Shown: positions 40,185 to 49,575, numbered from the stretch's first letter. The stretch: DNA of 64,000 bases from an uncultured Clostridia bacterium (GCA_947627005.1 CANQUJ010000003.1:62001-126000), one strand, 5' to 3'. Numbers and translations are program-made. Notes: a model not told the origin generated them from the sequence alone.

Positions 40185-40706
40185 ATAGCTGGCATGGAGC
40201 ATCAAATCAACGAAGAAATTCGCGACCCGCAGGTCAGAGTCATCGACTCGGACGGAACTCAACTCGGTATAATTTCTTCAAAAGAGGCACTTAACATCGC
40301 ATACTCCAAGGAATTGGACCTTGTGAAGATCGCGCCGACGGCGAATCCGCCCGTCTGCAAAATCATGGACTACGCAAAGTATTGCTTCGAGCAGTCCAAG
40401 CGCGAAAAGGAAGCCCGCAAGAATCAAAAGACGGTCGACATCAAAGAGGTAAGAATGACCTCTAAAATCGACACTAACGACTTCAACACCAAGGTCAATC
40501 AGGCGATAAAATTCCTAAAAAGCGGCGACAAGGTCAAGGTCTCGATAAGATTGCAGTTCCGCAAGGGGGTTGCGCTTCATTCCGAGCTTAGCAACAAGCT
40601 TTTAGACCAGTTCAAAGAAGCCGTCGCCGAATACGGCGTATTCGACAAGCCCTGTAAAGTCGAAGGGAGAAACATCGTTTTATTCGTTTCCCCGAAAAAG
40701 CAGTAA
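40185..40706 (+). CDS. infC: Translation initiation factor IF-3 (AUA start)
   Basis: IF-3 binds the 30S subunit, prevents premature joining of 50S and checks start codons. The protein is 173 residues with the N-terminal domain (INEEIRDPQVRVIDSDGTQLG), the linker rich in K/R/E, and the C-terminal domain (KVKVSIRLQFRKG). GGAGGTG at 40171-40177 is 7 nt before ATA 40185, while the first in-frame ATG (40194) is 16 nt away. I therefore place the start at AUA. infC genes commonly use AUU, AUA or similar starts so that IF-3 represses its own translation. rpmI and rplT follow in the usual operon. Confidence 0.93.
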   Translation: MAGMEHQINEEIRDPQVRVIDSDGTQLGIISSKEALNIAYSKELDLVKIAPTANPPVCKIMDYAKYCFEQSKREKEARKNQKTVDIKEVRMTSKIDTNDFNTKVNQAIKFLKSGDKVKVSIRLQFRKGVALHSELSNKLLDQFKEAVAEYGVFDKPCKVEGRNIVLFVSPKKQ

Positions 40707-40730
40707 ATTATTTATTAGGAGGATACAAAA

Positions 40731-40934
40731 ATGGCAAAGATCAAGGTCAAAACCCATTCCGGCTCCAAAAAGCGCTTTTCCTTCACCGGAACCGGCAAGG
40801 TAAAGTTCCAGCACGCCAACAAGAGGCACCGTCTCGTATCGAAAGACCACAAGGCAAAAAGGCTCGCAAGAGGAACCGCCTACGCTTCAAGCGCCAACAT
40901 CGAAGCGCTTAGAAAAACCATCCCTTACAAATAA
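40731..40934 (+). CDS. rpmI: 50S ribosomal protein L35
   Basis: This 67-residue, very basic ribosomal protein matches L35 in length and sequence: KVKTHSGSKKRFSFTGTGKVK and HRLVSKDHKAKRLAR. TAGGAGG precedes the ATG. It is the middle gene of infC-rpmI-rplT, whose expression is probably set by the L20 leader. Confidence 0.95.
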   Translation: MAKIKVKTHSGSKKRFSFTGTGKVKFQHANKRHRLVSKDHKAKRLARGTAYASSANIEALRKTIPYK

Positions 40935-40989
40935 TTATTCACGGGTTGTAAGGAATCTTAAAACATCAAATTAACGGAGGTATTAAATT

Positions 40990-41343
40990 ATGGCTCGTGT
41001 TAAGGGAGCAATGATGACTCGCAAGAGAAGAAACAAAACCTTAAAGCTTGCAAAGGGCTATTGGGGTTCAAAATCCAAACACTTCAAGATGGCCAAACAG
41101 GCCGTCATGAAATCCGGCAACTACGCATACATCGGAAGAAAGCAGAAAAAGCGCGAATTCCGCCAGCTTTGGATCGCAAGGATTTCCGCAGCCGCAAAGA
41201 TGAACGGAATCAACTATTCCACTCTCATGAACGGCCTTAAAAAGGCGGGGATCACCTTAAACAGAAAGATGCTTTCCGAAATCGCCATCAACGACCCTGC
41301 GGCCTTCACCGCGATCGTAGAAAAGGCCAAGGCGGCTCTTTAA
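40990..41343 (+). CDS. rplT: 50S ribosomal protein L20
   Basis: L20 is an early 23S rRNA-binding assembly protein and, in Firmicutes, the repressor of its own operon through the leader upstream of infC. The 117-residue protein has the expected basic N-terminal extension ([19 protein letters not shown]) and the globular C-terminal half ([20 protein letters not shown]). ACGGAGG precedes the ATG. A terminator follows directly. Confidence 0.96.
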   Translation: MARVKGAMMTRKRRNKTLKLAKGYWGSKSKHFKMAKQAVMKSGNYAYIGRKQKKREFRQLWIARISAAAKMNGINYSTLMNGLKKAGITLNRKMLSEIAINDPAAFTAIVEKAKAAL

Positions 41344-41349
41344 AATATT

Positions 41350-41377
41350 AAAACACGCTCCTGCGCGGGCGTGTTTT
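41350..41377 (+). terminator. Terminator after rplT
   Basis: AAAACACGC / GCGTGTTTT, a 9-bp perfect stem whose right arm supplies the T run. Confidence 0.85.
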
Positions 41378-41427
41378 CCATTATTTAAAGCCTTAGCCGA
41401 TATATTTAAATCGAACGGAGGGGTAAA

Positions 41428-42213
41428 ATGCTCATATCAAGCCGAGACAATGCGAAGATAAAGCTTTACATAAAGCTTCGGGATAAAAAATCCGCCCGCG
41501 AATCGGAAGGAATGTTCGTATTGGAGGGCTCTCGGATTATCTCCGACGCAATAAAAGAGGGCGCGCCGGTTTTGTCCGCGTTTTATACCTCTTCCGCCGA
41601 AGAGCATTTTCCCGAAACCGTTTCGGCGCTTAAATCCCTTCTCGGCGGCGAAGCGTATGAAATTTCGGAAGAAGTCTCTTTAAAGCTCGCCGAGACCTCT
41701 TCGCCCCAGGGCGTATACGCCGTCGCCCGAAGACTTGACAAAACTCTTCCTTTGGATAAAATAGTATACGGAGGAAAATTTCTTATTCTCGACTCTTTGC
41801 AGGACCCGGGAAATATCGGAACTATCCTTCGCGCGGCGGACGCCGTCGGGATAGACGGGGTCTATCTCTGCTCCTGCTGCGATTTATACAACCCAAAGCT
41901 CGTCCGCTCTACTATGGGCTCGCTGTTTCGCGTCCCGGTATGCGATAAATTCTCTTTTAAAGAGCTTATATCGGCCCTCGATTCCGCCAAAATTCCCTCT
42001 TTCGCGGCGGTGGTTGATAAAGACGCCGAGGATCTAAGGGGCTTCAAATTCCCCGAAAGCTGCGCGGTGGTTATCGGCAACGAGGGGAACGGTCTCTCAA
42101 AAGAAGACGCCGCCCTTTGCGGCAAAAGGCTTACAATACGAATGAAAGGCACGGTCGAATCGCTGAACGCGGCGTCGGCCGCTACCGTCTTTCTCTGGGA
42201 AATGACAAAATAA
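41428..42213 (+). CDS. TrmH/SpoU-family RNA 2'-O-methyltransferase
   Basis: This is a SPOUT-fold methylase that places a methyl group on a ribose 2'-OH of rRNA or tRNA. The 261-residue protein has an N-terminal L30e-like substrate-binding domain (about 1-100) and the knotted catalytic domain with the three SpoU motifs: LQDPGNIGTILRAAD, VVIGNEGNGLS and VESLNAASAATVFL. The rRNA target cannot be read from the sequence; RlmB-like 23S rRNA methylation or the YsgA group are the closest options. It starts the long gene cluster that runs to leuS, with dprA 12 bases on. Confidence 0.88.
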   Translation: MLISSRDNAKIKLYIKLRDKKSARESEGMFVLEGSRIISDAIKEGAPVLSAFYTSSAEEHFPETVSALKSLLGGEAYEISEEVSLKLAETSSPQGVYAVARRLDKTLPLDKIVYGGKFLILDSLQDPGNIGTILRAADAVGIDGVYLCSCCDLYNPKLVRSTMGSLFRVPVCDKFSFKELISALDSAKIPSFAAVVDKDAEDLRGFKFPESCAVVIGNEGNGLSKEDAALCGKRLTIRMKGTVESLNAASAATVFLWEMTK

Positions 42214-42225
42214 GGGGGCTTATAT

Positions 42226-43446
42226 ATGCCTTACAGCGACAGGGAATATTATATGTGGCTCACCTTGGCTTTCGGCCCGGCCAACCCCCGAAAGTGGGTC
42301 GCGCTGTCTCATTACGGCTCCATCGCCGAGGCATATGAGAAAATCTCCGGCGGGGATATGACCCACGTTTTGCCGAAAGACCTCGGCTCGGTGCGCTCGG
42401 CGAAGATGTCGCAGGCCCAAAAGCTTTTGGCCTTTTGCGAAGAAAAGAAGATATCCGTCTGCGCCTATTGCGACGAAAGCTTTCCGAATCGCCTTAAAGA
42501 GATATATAACCCGCCTTCGGTATTGTTCTATATAGGCGACATTTCGGGGATTGATACCGACATCGTGATTTCCGCCGTCGGGACCCGCAAGCCGAGCGAA
42601 TATTCCGTCGCCGCGGCGCAAAGAATATGCGCCGACCTCGCCTCAAAAGGCGTTAAAATCGCAAGCGGTTTCGCGGTCGGGCTGGATTCGGTCGCGCACC
42701 GCGCGGCTCTTTTGGCAGGGGGAAAGACCTACGCCGTTCTTCCCTGCGGGATTTTATACGACTTCCCGAAGGAAAACGCCTCGAGAAAAAGAGTAGTCGC
42801 CAAGCGCGGCGCGGTAATAAGCGAATATTTCCCGTCGGACAAGCCGGATTCCTTAAGCTTTAGGGCGAGAAACAGGCTTCTTTCGGGCATCGGCCTCGGA
42901 ACTCTCGTCTTGCAGGCCGGAAGAAAAAGCGGGGCGTTGAGCACGGCTTCCTTCGCGCTTTCGCAGGGCAGGGATATTTTCTGCATACCTCCGCACGATA
43001 TCTTCGACGAAGCCTACGACGGCGTAGTCGGGCTTATCCGCGACGGCGCGATATCGGTTTTCGACGCCGAGGATATTCTCAACGAATACAACGGCCTGTA
43101 TCCGCATAAGCTCAAATCGGAAAAGGCGGTCATAAAGCCCCTGCCCGAGGGCGGGGAAAGAAAGCCGATCGAAAAGCCTGCGGCAGATAAACAGCCTCGC
43201 CAATCGCAGACTAAAAAGCAGCAGCGCCGCGAGCATTTTGCCGAGCCTTATATCGAGGGGCTTTACGGCAGCAAAAAGCAGATCTACGACCTTATCCGCG
43301 AAAGCGGCGAAATACATCTCGACGGTTTGTCGGTCGGAACGGGCGACCCGAGCGAGCTTGAAGCGGTTTTGACCGAGCTCGAGCTCGACGGCCTCATCGT
43401 CTCGCTCCCCGGGAACAGATTCGGAATAAGGCACACATCGGATTAA
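42226..43446 (+). CDS. dprA: DNA-processing protein DprA/Smf
   Basis: DprA protects incoming single-stranded DNA and loads RecA during natural transformation. The 406-residue protein has an N-terminal SAM-like region, then the extended Rossmann fold: VSAVGTRKPSEYSVAAA (usually GSR/GTR), SGFAVGLDSVAHRAAL, AVLPCGILYDFPKENA, GAVISEYF and RNRLLSGIG. The C-terminal 60 residues form the DprA winged-helix domain, joined by a basic Lys/Gln-rich linker (about 310-345). The next gene is topA, the usual clostridial order. Confidence 0.95.
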   Translation: MPYSDREYYMWLTLAFGPANPRKWVALSHYGSIAEAYEKISGGDMTHVLPKDLGSVRSAKMSQAQKLLAFCEEKKISVCAYCDESFPNRLKEIYNPPSVLFYIGDISGIDTDIVISAVGTRKPSEYSVAAAQRICADLASKGVKIASGFAVGLDSVAHRAALLAGGKTYAVLPCGILYDFPKENASRKRVVAKRGAVISEYFPSDKPDSLSFRARNRLLSGIGLGTLVLQAGRKSGALSTASFALSQGRDIFCIPPHDIFDEAYDGVVGLIRDGAISVFDAEDILNEYNGLYPHKLKSEKAVIKPLPEGGERKPIEKPAADKQPRQSQTKKQQRREHFAEPYIEGLYGSKKQIYDLIRESGEIHLDGLSVGTGDPSELEAVLTELELDGLIVSLPGNRFGIRHTSD

Positions 43447-43457
43447 AGAGGTTAGAA

Positions 43458-45536
43458 ATGTCAGATTTAATCATTTTGGAGTCTCCTTCAAAAATTCACA
43501 CCGTTCAACACACCCTCGGCAGGGGATATAAAGTAGTCGCCTGCATAGGGCATGTAAGAGATTTGCAGAAATCCAAGCTTTCGGTCGATATAGAACACGG
43601 CTTTGCGCCGACCTATGTCGAAATCAAGGGCAAGGAAAAGATAATAGAAGATATCCGCAAGCTGGCCGAAAAATCGGACCACGTCTATTTCGCGACCGAC
43701 CCGGACCGCGAGGGCGAGGCCATCTCTTGGCACCTTGCGACTATTTTGGGCTTTGATATGAACGCTAAAAACCGCGTTACCTTCAACGAAATCACCAAAA
43801 CCGGCGTAGAAGCGGGAATGAAATCCCCGAGAACGATAGATATGAACATCGTAAACGCCCAGCAGGCGCGAAGGATCCTCGACAGAATAGTCGGCTATAA
43901 GCTCTCTCCGTTTTTGTGGAAGAAAGTAAGGCGCGGGCTTTCGGCCGGAAGAGTTCAGTCCGCGGCGGTAAGAATGATAGTCGACCGAGAAAACGAGATA
44001 CGCGCTTTCGTCCCGACCGAATATTGGAGCGTCGAGGCGAAGCTTCAGACCGCAGGACAAAGAAAGGCTTTCGGCGCAAAGCTTTCAACCGTCGACGGCA
44101 AAAAGGCCGACCTTAAGACGAAGGAAGATACCGACGCCGTTTTAAAGCGGCTTGAAAACGCAGAATTTAAGGTCGCATCGGTTAAAAACGGAACAAGGCT
44201 TCGCTCCCCGGCGGCTCCGTTTTCAACCTCTACTCTTTTACAGGACGCCGCGCAGCGCCTCGGCTGGCAGGCGAGAAGAACCATGAGCGTCGCGCAGGAG
44301 CTTTACGAGGGCGTAGATATCGAAGGGGTCGGCGCGATGGGCCTTATAACCTATATGAGAACCGACTCGCTTAGAATTTCGGACGAAGCCAAGGCGGCCG
44401 CGCGCTCGTTTATCGAGAACGCCTACGGCGCAGATTATCTCCCCAAAAACGAGAGAAACTACCGCGCGAGCGGCGGAAACGTCCAGGACGCGCACGAGGC
44501 CATAAGGCCGACTATGCCCGACCTTTTGCCCGACACCGCCAAGCCCTCGCTGACGACAGACCAATACAAGCTGTATAAGCTCATCTGGTCGCGCTTTTTG
44601 GCAAGCCAGATGGCCGACTGCGTATTAAACACCACCGCCGCCTCGATCGAGGCCGACGGCTGCGTATTCAGAACCTCGGGATATTCTGTAAAGTTCGACG
44701 GCTTTACGGTTCTTTACGAAGAGCAGAACGACGACGCCGAAGAAAACAGCGCTCTGCCGCCGCTTGAAAAGGGCGAGGTATTAAAAGTCAAATCGGTCGA
44801 CGGTATTCAACACTTCACCCAGCCGCCGGCAAGATACACCGAGGCCACGCTTATAAAAGCCTTTAAAGAATACGGCATCGCCCGGCCGTCGACCTACGCC
44901 TCTACTATCACTACGATAATTTCAAGGGCATATGTCGAGCGCGAGGGCCGCCAGCTTAAGCCGACCTCTCTCGGCGAAGTCACGACAGAGCTTATGAAAG
45001 ACTGTTTTGAAGATATCGTCGACCTCGGCTTTACCGCCGAGATGGAAAACGACCTCGACAAAATCGAGCTCGGCGAAAAGAATTGGGTCGACGTTCTGTC
45101 CGGGTTTTACAGCGGCTTTGAAAAAAGCCTCGCCAAGGCCGAGACCGATATGGAGGGCAAAAGGGTAAAGATCCCCGACGAGGCGACCGACATCGTCTGC
45201 GACCTTTGCGGCCGGCCGATGGTCATAAAAATCGGCAAATACGGCAAGTTTTTGGCCTGCACCGGCTTCCCGGAATGTAAAAACACCAAGCGGATAGTCC
45301 AGGAGACCCCCGGGAAATGCCCGATCTGCGGAAAGAAAATCGTTCAAAAGAAGACCAAAAAGGCGAAAAAATACTTCGGCTGCGAGGATAACCCGACCTG
45401 CAAATTCATGACTTGGGACACTCCGACCGCCGAAATCTGCCCGAACTGCGGATGCACCCTGTTCAACAAGGGCGGCGCAAAGGGCAAGCTTGTCTGCCAC
45501 AAAGAGGGCTGCGGCTACGAAAGGGATATGAAGTGA
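43458..45536 (+). CDS. topA: DNA topoisomerase I
   Basis: This type IA enzyme relaxes negative supercoils. The 692-residue protein starts with the TOPRIM domain (ILESPSKIHTVQHTLG and the acidic FATDPDREGEA). The catalytic Tyr lies in GLITYMRTDS near residue 298, and GRVQSAAVRMIVDRE and ARYTEATLIKAFKEYGIARPSTY-type blocks follow. The C-terminus has three C4 zinc-ribbon units, beginning CDLCGRPMVIK, CPICGKKIVQ and CPNCGCTLF. The stop overlaps the GTG start of trmFO by 4 bases. Confidence 0.97.
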   Translation: MSDLIILESPSKIHTVQHTLGRGYKVVACIGHVRDLQKSKLSVDIEHGFAPTYVEIKGKEKIIEDIRKLAEKSDHVYFATDPDREGEAISWHLATILGFDMNAKNRVTFNEITKTGVEAGMKSPRTIDMNIVNAQQARRILDRIVGYKLSPFLWKKVRRGLSAGRVQSAAVRMIVDRENEIRAFVPTEYWSVEAKLQTAGQRKAFGAKLSTVDGKKADLKTKEDTDAVLKRLENAEFKVASVKNGTRLRSPAAPFSTSTLLQDAAQRLGWQARRTMSVAQELYEGVDIEGVGAMGLITYMRTDSLRISDEAKAAARSFIENAYGADYLPKNERNYRASGGNVQDAHEAIRPTMPDLLPDTAKPSLTTDQYKLYKLIWSRFLASQMADCVLNTTAASIEADGCVFRTSGYSVKFDGFTVLYEEQNDDAEENSALPPLEKGEVLKVKSVDGIQHFTQPPARYTEATLIKAFKEYGIARPSTYASTITTIISRAYVEREGRQLKPTSLGEVTTELMKDCFEDIVDLGFTAEMENDLDKIELGEKNWVDVLSGFYSGFEKSLAKAETDMEGKRVKIPDEATDIVCDLCGRPMVIKIGKYGKFLACTGFPECKNTKRIVQETPGKCPICGKKIVQKKTKKAKKYFGCEDNPTCKFMTWDTPTAEICPNCGCTLFNKGGAKGKLVCHKEGCGYERDMK

Positions 45537-46864
45537 ACGCCGTAAAGGTCATTGGCGCGGGGCTTGCGGGCTGCGAGGCTGCAAACAGGCTCGCCCAAAG
45601 CGGCATACCGGTGGTTTTATGCGAGATGAAGCCGAAAAAGTTCACTCCCGCACACAAATACCCCGGATTTTCAGAGCTCGTCTGCTCGAATTCTTTAAAG
45701 GCAGAGCGGCTCGAATCGGCGGCGGGGCTTTTAAAAGAAGAAATGCGCCGCCTCGGCTCGATTTCAATGGCCGCAGCCGAAGTTTCAAAGGTTCCGGCGG
45801 GTGGCGCTCTCGCCGTAAACCGAGAGGAATTTTCCGACTACATCACCGAAAAGATTCGCTCCAACCCGCTTATCGAAATAATTGAGGGCGAGGTTGCCGA
45901 TATCCCCGAAGAGGGATACGTTATCATCGCGACCGGGCCGCTGACTTCCGACGCTTTGTCGAAGAGCATTAACAGGCTCGTCGGCGCGGAATATCTTTAT
46001 TTTCACGACGCCGCTGCGCCGATAGTTACCGCCGAAAGCCTCGACCGTTCGCTTATTTTCGGCGGGTCGAGATACGGCAGGGGCGGGGAGGACTACCTCA
46101 ACTGCCCGATGAACAAAGAGGAATACCAAAGCTTCTATAACGAGATTATATCGGCCGAGACCGCGCCTTTGCACGACTTCGATTCCGCCGGCGACTATAC
46201 CGTCTACGAGGGGTGTATGCCGATAGAAGCCCTTGCAAAGCGCGGGGAGGATTGTATGCGCTTCGGGCCGCTTAAGCCTGTCGGGCTTACCGACCCGAGA
46301 ACCGGCAAACGCCCCTACGCCGTGGTTCAGCTTAGGCTTGAAAACAACGGCGGAACCCTTTACAACCTCGTCGGATTTCAGACCAACCTCAAATTCGGCG
46401 AGCAAAAGCGCGTTTTTTCTATGATCCCCGGGCTTAAAAACGCCGAGTTCGCTCGGTACGGCGTTATGCACAGAAACACCTATCTTAATTCGCCGGAGGT
46501 TTTGGACAAGCACTTTTGCCTTAAAAAAGACCCGCGAATATACTTCGCCGGCCAGATCACCGGAGTAGAGGGGTATATCGAATCCGCCGCGAGCGGAATC
46601 TACGCCGCGATAAATCTTTCGAGAAGGATAAAGGGCCTTGACGAAATAACCCTGCCGAGAGAGACTATGCTCGGCGCGCTTTCGGACTATGTAGAGACCG
46701 GCTCGCGCTCGGGGTTCCAGCCGTTGGGCGCGAATATGGGGATTCTGCCCGAGCTTTCGGAAAAAATCAGAGGAAAACAGGAAAAATACGCGGCGCTTTC
46801 AAAGCGTTCGCTCGAAGAACTTGAAAAGGCGATCGGAGGACGGTATTATGAGGATAATCGTTGA
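45533..46864 (+). CDS. trmFO: Methylenetetrahydrofolate--tRNA (uracil-5-)-methyltransferase TrmFO
   Basis: TrmFO makes ribothymidine-54 in tRNA using methylenetetrahydrofolate and FAD, replacing the SAM-dependent TrmA. The 443-residue protein begins with the dinucleotide-binding motif VIGAGLAGCEAA. It carries FSELVCSNSLKAE, the conserved GCMPIEALAKRG, and the C-terminal FAGQITGVEGYIESAASG. The GTG at 45533 overlaps the topA TGA (GTGA) and has AAGGGAT upstream; the frame is open further up, but only as a shadow of topA. Its use of CH2-THF connects it to the one-carbon supply from fhs. Confidence 0.95.
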   Translation: MNAVKVIGAGLAGCEAANRLAQSGIPVVLCEMKPKKFTPAHKYPGFSELVCSNSLKAERLESAAGLLKEEMRRLGSISMAAAEVSKVPAGGALAVNREEFSDYITEKIRSNPLIEIIEGEVADIPEEGYVIIATGPLTSDALSKSINRLVGAEYLYFHDAAAPIVTAESLDRSLIFGGSRYGRGGEDYLNCPMNKEEYQSFYNEIISAETAPLHDFDSAGDYTVYEGCMPIEALAKRGEDCMRFGPLKPVGLTDPRTGKRPYAVVQLRLENNGGTLYNLVGFQTNLKFGEQKRVFSMIPGLKNAEFARYGVMHRNTYLNSPEVLDKHFCLKKDPRIYFAGQITGVEGYIESAASGIYAAINLSRRIKGLDEITLPRETMLGALSDYVETGSRSGFQPLGANMGILPELSEKIRGKQEKYAALSKRSLEELEKAIGGRYYEDNR

Positions 46865-47858
46865 CGGATTCGGGGGAGACAACGCCCCGATCGAGGTTTT
46901 AAAGGGCTGCGCCGAGGCTGTCGATAAACTCGGCGTCGATATAACCGTCGTGGGAGACGAGGCAAAGCTTAAATCCTGCGCCGAAGAAAACGGCATAGAC
47001 ATCTCCAAACTCGCACTTGCGCAAGCCGACGGCGTTATGGAAGTCTGCGCCGAGCCCGCGAAGATTTTAAAAGAGTATTCCGACACTTCGATGGCAGTCG
47101 GGCTTAAAATGCTCTCCGACGGCGATGGCGACGCTTTCGTCTCGGCCGGGTCTACCGGCGCTCTCGTTGTCGGGGCGACCTTTATCGTCAAGCGAATCAA
47201 AGGCATAAAAAGGGTCGCTCTGGCGACTCTGCTGCCCACCTTAAAGGGGAACGCCCTGCTTATGGATTGCGGCGCGAACGCCGACTGCCGGCCCGAAATG
47301 CTCGCGCAGTTCGGGGTTATGGGCTCGGCCTATATGACGAGATTTATGGGCGTGGCCAAGCCTACCGTAGCGCTCGCGAATATCGGGGCGGAGCCGACCA
47401 AGGGCCGCGAGCTCGAGCTTGAAAGCTATAAGCTTTTAGAGGCTGCGCCGATAGAGTTTATCGGAAATATCGAGGGGCGCGACGTTCCCCTCGGGGCGGC
47501 GGACGTGGTAGTCACCGACGGTTTTACCGGCAACCTTATCTTAAAAACAGTCGAGGGAATGGGAAAATTCTTCTCTAAAAGCCTTAAAGATATGTTTACC
47601 GACGGCCTCGGGGCAAAGTTGGGCGCGCTGCTTTTGATGAAAAAGATAAACGCCTTTAAGAAAAAGACGGATTATACCGAGCAGGGCGGGGCGCCGCTTT
47701 TGGGCGCAAGCAAGCCGGTAATAAAGGCCCACGGCTCTTCTAACGCCAAGGCGTTTTACAATGCCATTCGCCAGGCGAAAATATGCGTAGAAAGCGACCT
47801 TGTCGGGGAGACCGCGAAGGGCGTGGCCGCATTAAGAGAGATTAGCGACAACATGTAA
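46848..47858 (+). CDS. plsX: Phosphate acyltransferase PlsX
   Basis: PlsX converts acyl-ACP to acyl-phosphate, the donor for PlsY, in the first step of phospholipid synthesis. The 336-residue protein has the N-terminal IIVDGFGGDNAP, FVSAGSTGALVVGATF, DCGANADCRPEML, LANIGAEPTKGREL and DVVVTDGFTGNLILKT, all conserved in PlsX. ATG 46848 follows CGGAGGA and overlaps the end of trmFO by 17 bases. acpP, often found between plsX and rnc, is absent here. Confidence 0.95.
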   Translation: MRIIVDGFGGDNAPIEVLKGCAEAVDKLGVDITVVGDEAKLKSCAEENGIDISKLALAQADGVMEVCAEPAKILKEYSDTSMAVGLKMLSDGDGDAFVSAGSTGALVVGATFIVKRIKGIKRVALATLLPTLKGNALLMDCGANADCRPEMLAQFGVMGSAYMTRFMGVAKPTVALANIGAEPTKGRELELESYKLLEAAPIEFIGNIEGRDVPLGAADVVVTDGFTGNLILKTVEGMGKFFSKSLKDMFTDGLGAKLGALLLMKKINAFKKKTDYTEQGGAPLLGASKPVIKAHGSSNAKAFYNAIRQAKICVESDLVGETAKGVAALREISDNM

Positions 47859-47890
47859 AGTCTTTGAGCTTTACAATTCGGTGATTAAAA

Positions 47891-48583
47891 ATGGAAAAAC
47901 TTGAAGAATTTCAAAAAGTAATAGGGTATAAATTCAAAAGCCCCGAACTTTTATACGAGGCGCTCTCTCATTCATCCTTCGCGAACGAATCGAAGCGGAA
48001 TATAAGCTCTAACGAACGGCTCGAGTTTTTGGGGGATTCCGTCCTTTCGATAGTCGTATCGGATTATATTTTCAAGCACTGCAAGGGGATACCCGAGGGC
48101 GAGCTTACCAAGACGAGGGCGACTCTCGTCTGCGAAAAGGCGCTTTACGGCTTCGGCGAGAAGATAAATCTCGGCGAATACATTATGCTCGGCAAGGGCG
48201 AAGAGGCCGCCGGCGGAAGGGACCGCCCCTCGATAGTCGCCGACGCCTTCGAGGCTGTTATCGCGGCGATATATCTTGACGGAGGGATCGAGCCCGCAAG
48301 AAAACACATCTTAAGGTTCTTGCCGGAGGATATTCAGGGCGCGGTCGCCGAGGCATATGACGACTACAAGACCATTCTTCAAGAGATAATCCAGAAAAAC
48401 CCCGAAGAAAAGGTCGAATATAAGCTTGTCGGCGAATCGGGGCCGGACCACAACAAGCTCTTTACCGTAAGGGTAATGCTCAATTCAAACGTCATCGGCG
48501 AGGGGACGGCTCATTCAAAAAAATCCGCAGAGCAAAACGCCGCGCACGAGGCGCTTAGGCTTATGGGCTGGAGCAAAAAGTGA
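47891..48583 (+). CDS. rnc: Ribonuclease III
   Basis: RNase III cuts double-stranded RNA in rRNA precursors and regulatory duplexes. The 230-residue protein has the signature NERLEFLGDSVLS, with the catalytic Glu and Asp, the second acidic pair in DAFEAVIAAIYLDGG, and a C-terminal dsRNA-binding domain (about 157-228, ending GEGTAHSKKSAEQNAAHEAL). The stop overlaps the GTG of the following radical SAM gene (GTGA). The ribosome site is weak. Confidence 0.96.
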   Translation: MEKLEEFQKVIGYKFKSPELLYEALSHSSFANESKRNISSNERLEFLGDSVLSIVVSDYIFKHCKGIPEGELTKTRATLVCEKALYGFGEKINLGEYIMLGKGEEAAGGRDRPSIVADAFEAVIAAIYLDGGIEPARKHILRFLPEDIQGAVAEAYDDYKTILQEIIQKNPEEKVEYKLVGESGPDHNKLFTVRVMLNSNVIGEGTAHSKKSAEQNAAHEALRLMGWSKK

Positions 48584-49575
48584 GCAGGGCCTCTGTCGCT
48601 ATTTTCGTCCCGCATATCGGCTGCCCCCATAAATGCAGCTTTTGCGACCAGCGGGCGATCACCGGGAGCAAGAATATCCCCCGCGCGAAAGACGTTCAAG
48701 AGGCCTGCGACAGGGCGATAGCCTTTGGGGCGGACCCGAAGGAGACCGAGATTGCCTTTTTCGGCGGAAGTTTTACCGCGATCGAGCGCGGCTATATGAC
48801 CGAGCTTTTAGAGGCCGCAAAGCCCTATGTTTTCGAAAAGGGCTTTCGAGGAATACGCCTTTCGACCCGCCCCGATGCTGTCGACGAAGAGCGGCTCGAA
48901 CTTTTAAAATCCAACGGCGCTACCTCTGTCGAGCTCGGCGCGCAGTCGATGTCTGACAAGGTTTTGTCTTTAAACGAGCGTGGCCACACCGCTGAGGACG
49001 TCGAGAGGGCGGCAAAGCTTGTAAAGTCATACGGCTTTACTCTCGGGCTTCAGATGATGGTCGGGCTTTACGGCTCGACCCCGGAGCTTGACGTATATAC
49101 CGCCGAGCGGCTTATCGCGCTTAAGCCCCAAGAGGCGAGGATATACCCGACCGTAATTCTTAAAAACACCCGACTCGGAGAGCTTTATCTTGCCGGGGAA
49201 TACAAGCCCTATTCGTTTGAGTCCGCGATACCGCTCTGCGCCGACATTCTCTCGATGTTTGAGTCTGCGGGGATATCGGTGATAAAGCTGGGGCTTCACT
49301 CCTCGAAAGAGGTTGAAAAGGATATGCTCGGCGGGCTGTATCACCCCGCTTTTCGCGAGCTTTGCGAGTCGGAGCTGTACAGGCGAAAGATGGAAGAGCT
49401 TATCGGCGATGACAAGCGCGTTTGCTTTACAGTCCCTGCGGCGGGGCTTTCAAAGGCGATAGGTCAGAAAAAATCGAATATCGAATATTTTCGCGCAAAA
49501 GGGGTCGAAATCGTAGTAAAAGTCGGCGAAAATCAGCGCGAATACATCATAAAACAGACGACGGAGGTCGATTAA
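48580..49575 (+). CDS. Radical SAM protein of the rnc-smc locus
   Basis: This 331-residue Elp3/coproporphyrinogen-type radical SAM enzyme has its 4Fe-4S cluster motif C-P-H-K-C-S-F-C at residues 15-22. FFGGSFTAI, STRPDAV, and ELGAQSMSDKVL follow, which are the standard positions for SAM binding and barrel strands. The last 75 residues form a small extra domain with a GxxG-like loop (SKAIGQKKSNIEYF) that looks like a KH-type nucleic-acid fold. There is no acetyltransferase domain, so it is not a full Elp3. The position between rnc and smc suggests RNA modification, but the substrate is unknown. It starts with GTG overlapping the rnc stop. Confidence 0.8.
   Translation: MSRASVAIFVPHIGCPHKCSFCDQRAITGSKNIPRAKDVQEACDRAIAFGADPKETEIAFFGGSFTAIERGYMTELLEAAKPYVFEKGFRGIRLSTRPDAVDEERLELLKSNGATSVELGAQSMSDKVLSLNERGHTAEDVERAAKLVKSYGFTLGLQMMVGLYGSTPELDVYTAERLIALKPQEARIYPTVILKNTRLGELYLAGEYKPYSFESAIPLCADILSMFESAGISVIKLGLHSSKEVEKDMLGGLYHPAFRELCESELYRRKMEELIGDDKRVCFTVPAAGLSKAIGQKKSNIEYFRAKGVEIVVKVGENQREYIIKQTTEVD

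Noticed and set aside
39986-40294. A 102-codon frame upstream of and overlapping infC
   Set aside because: It starts in the -35 box of the infC promoter and runs through the structured leader; there is no ribosome site.
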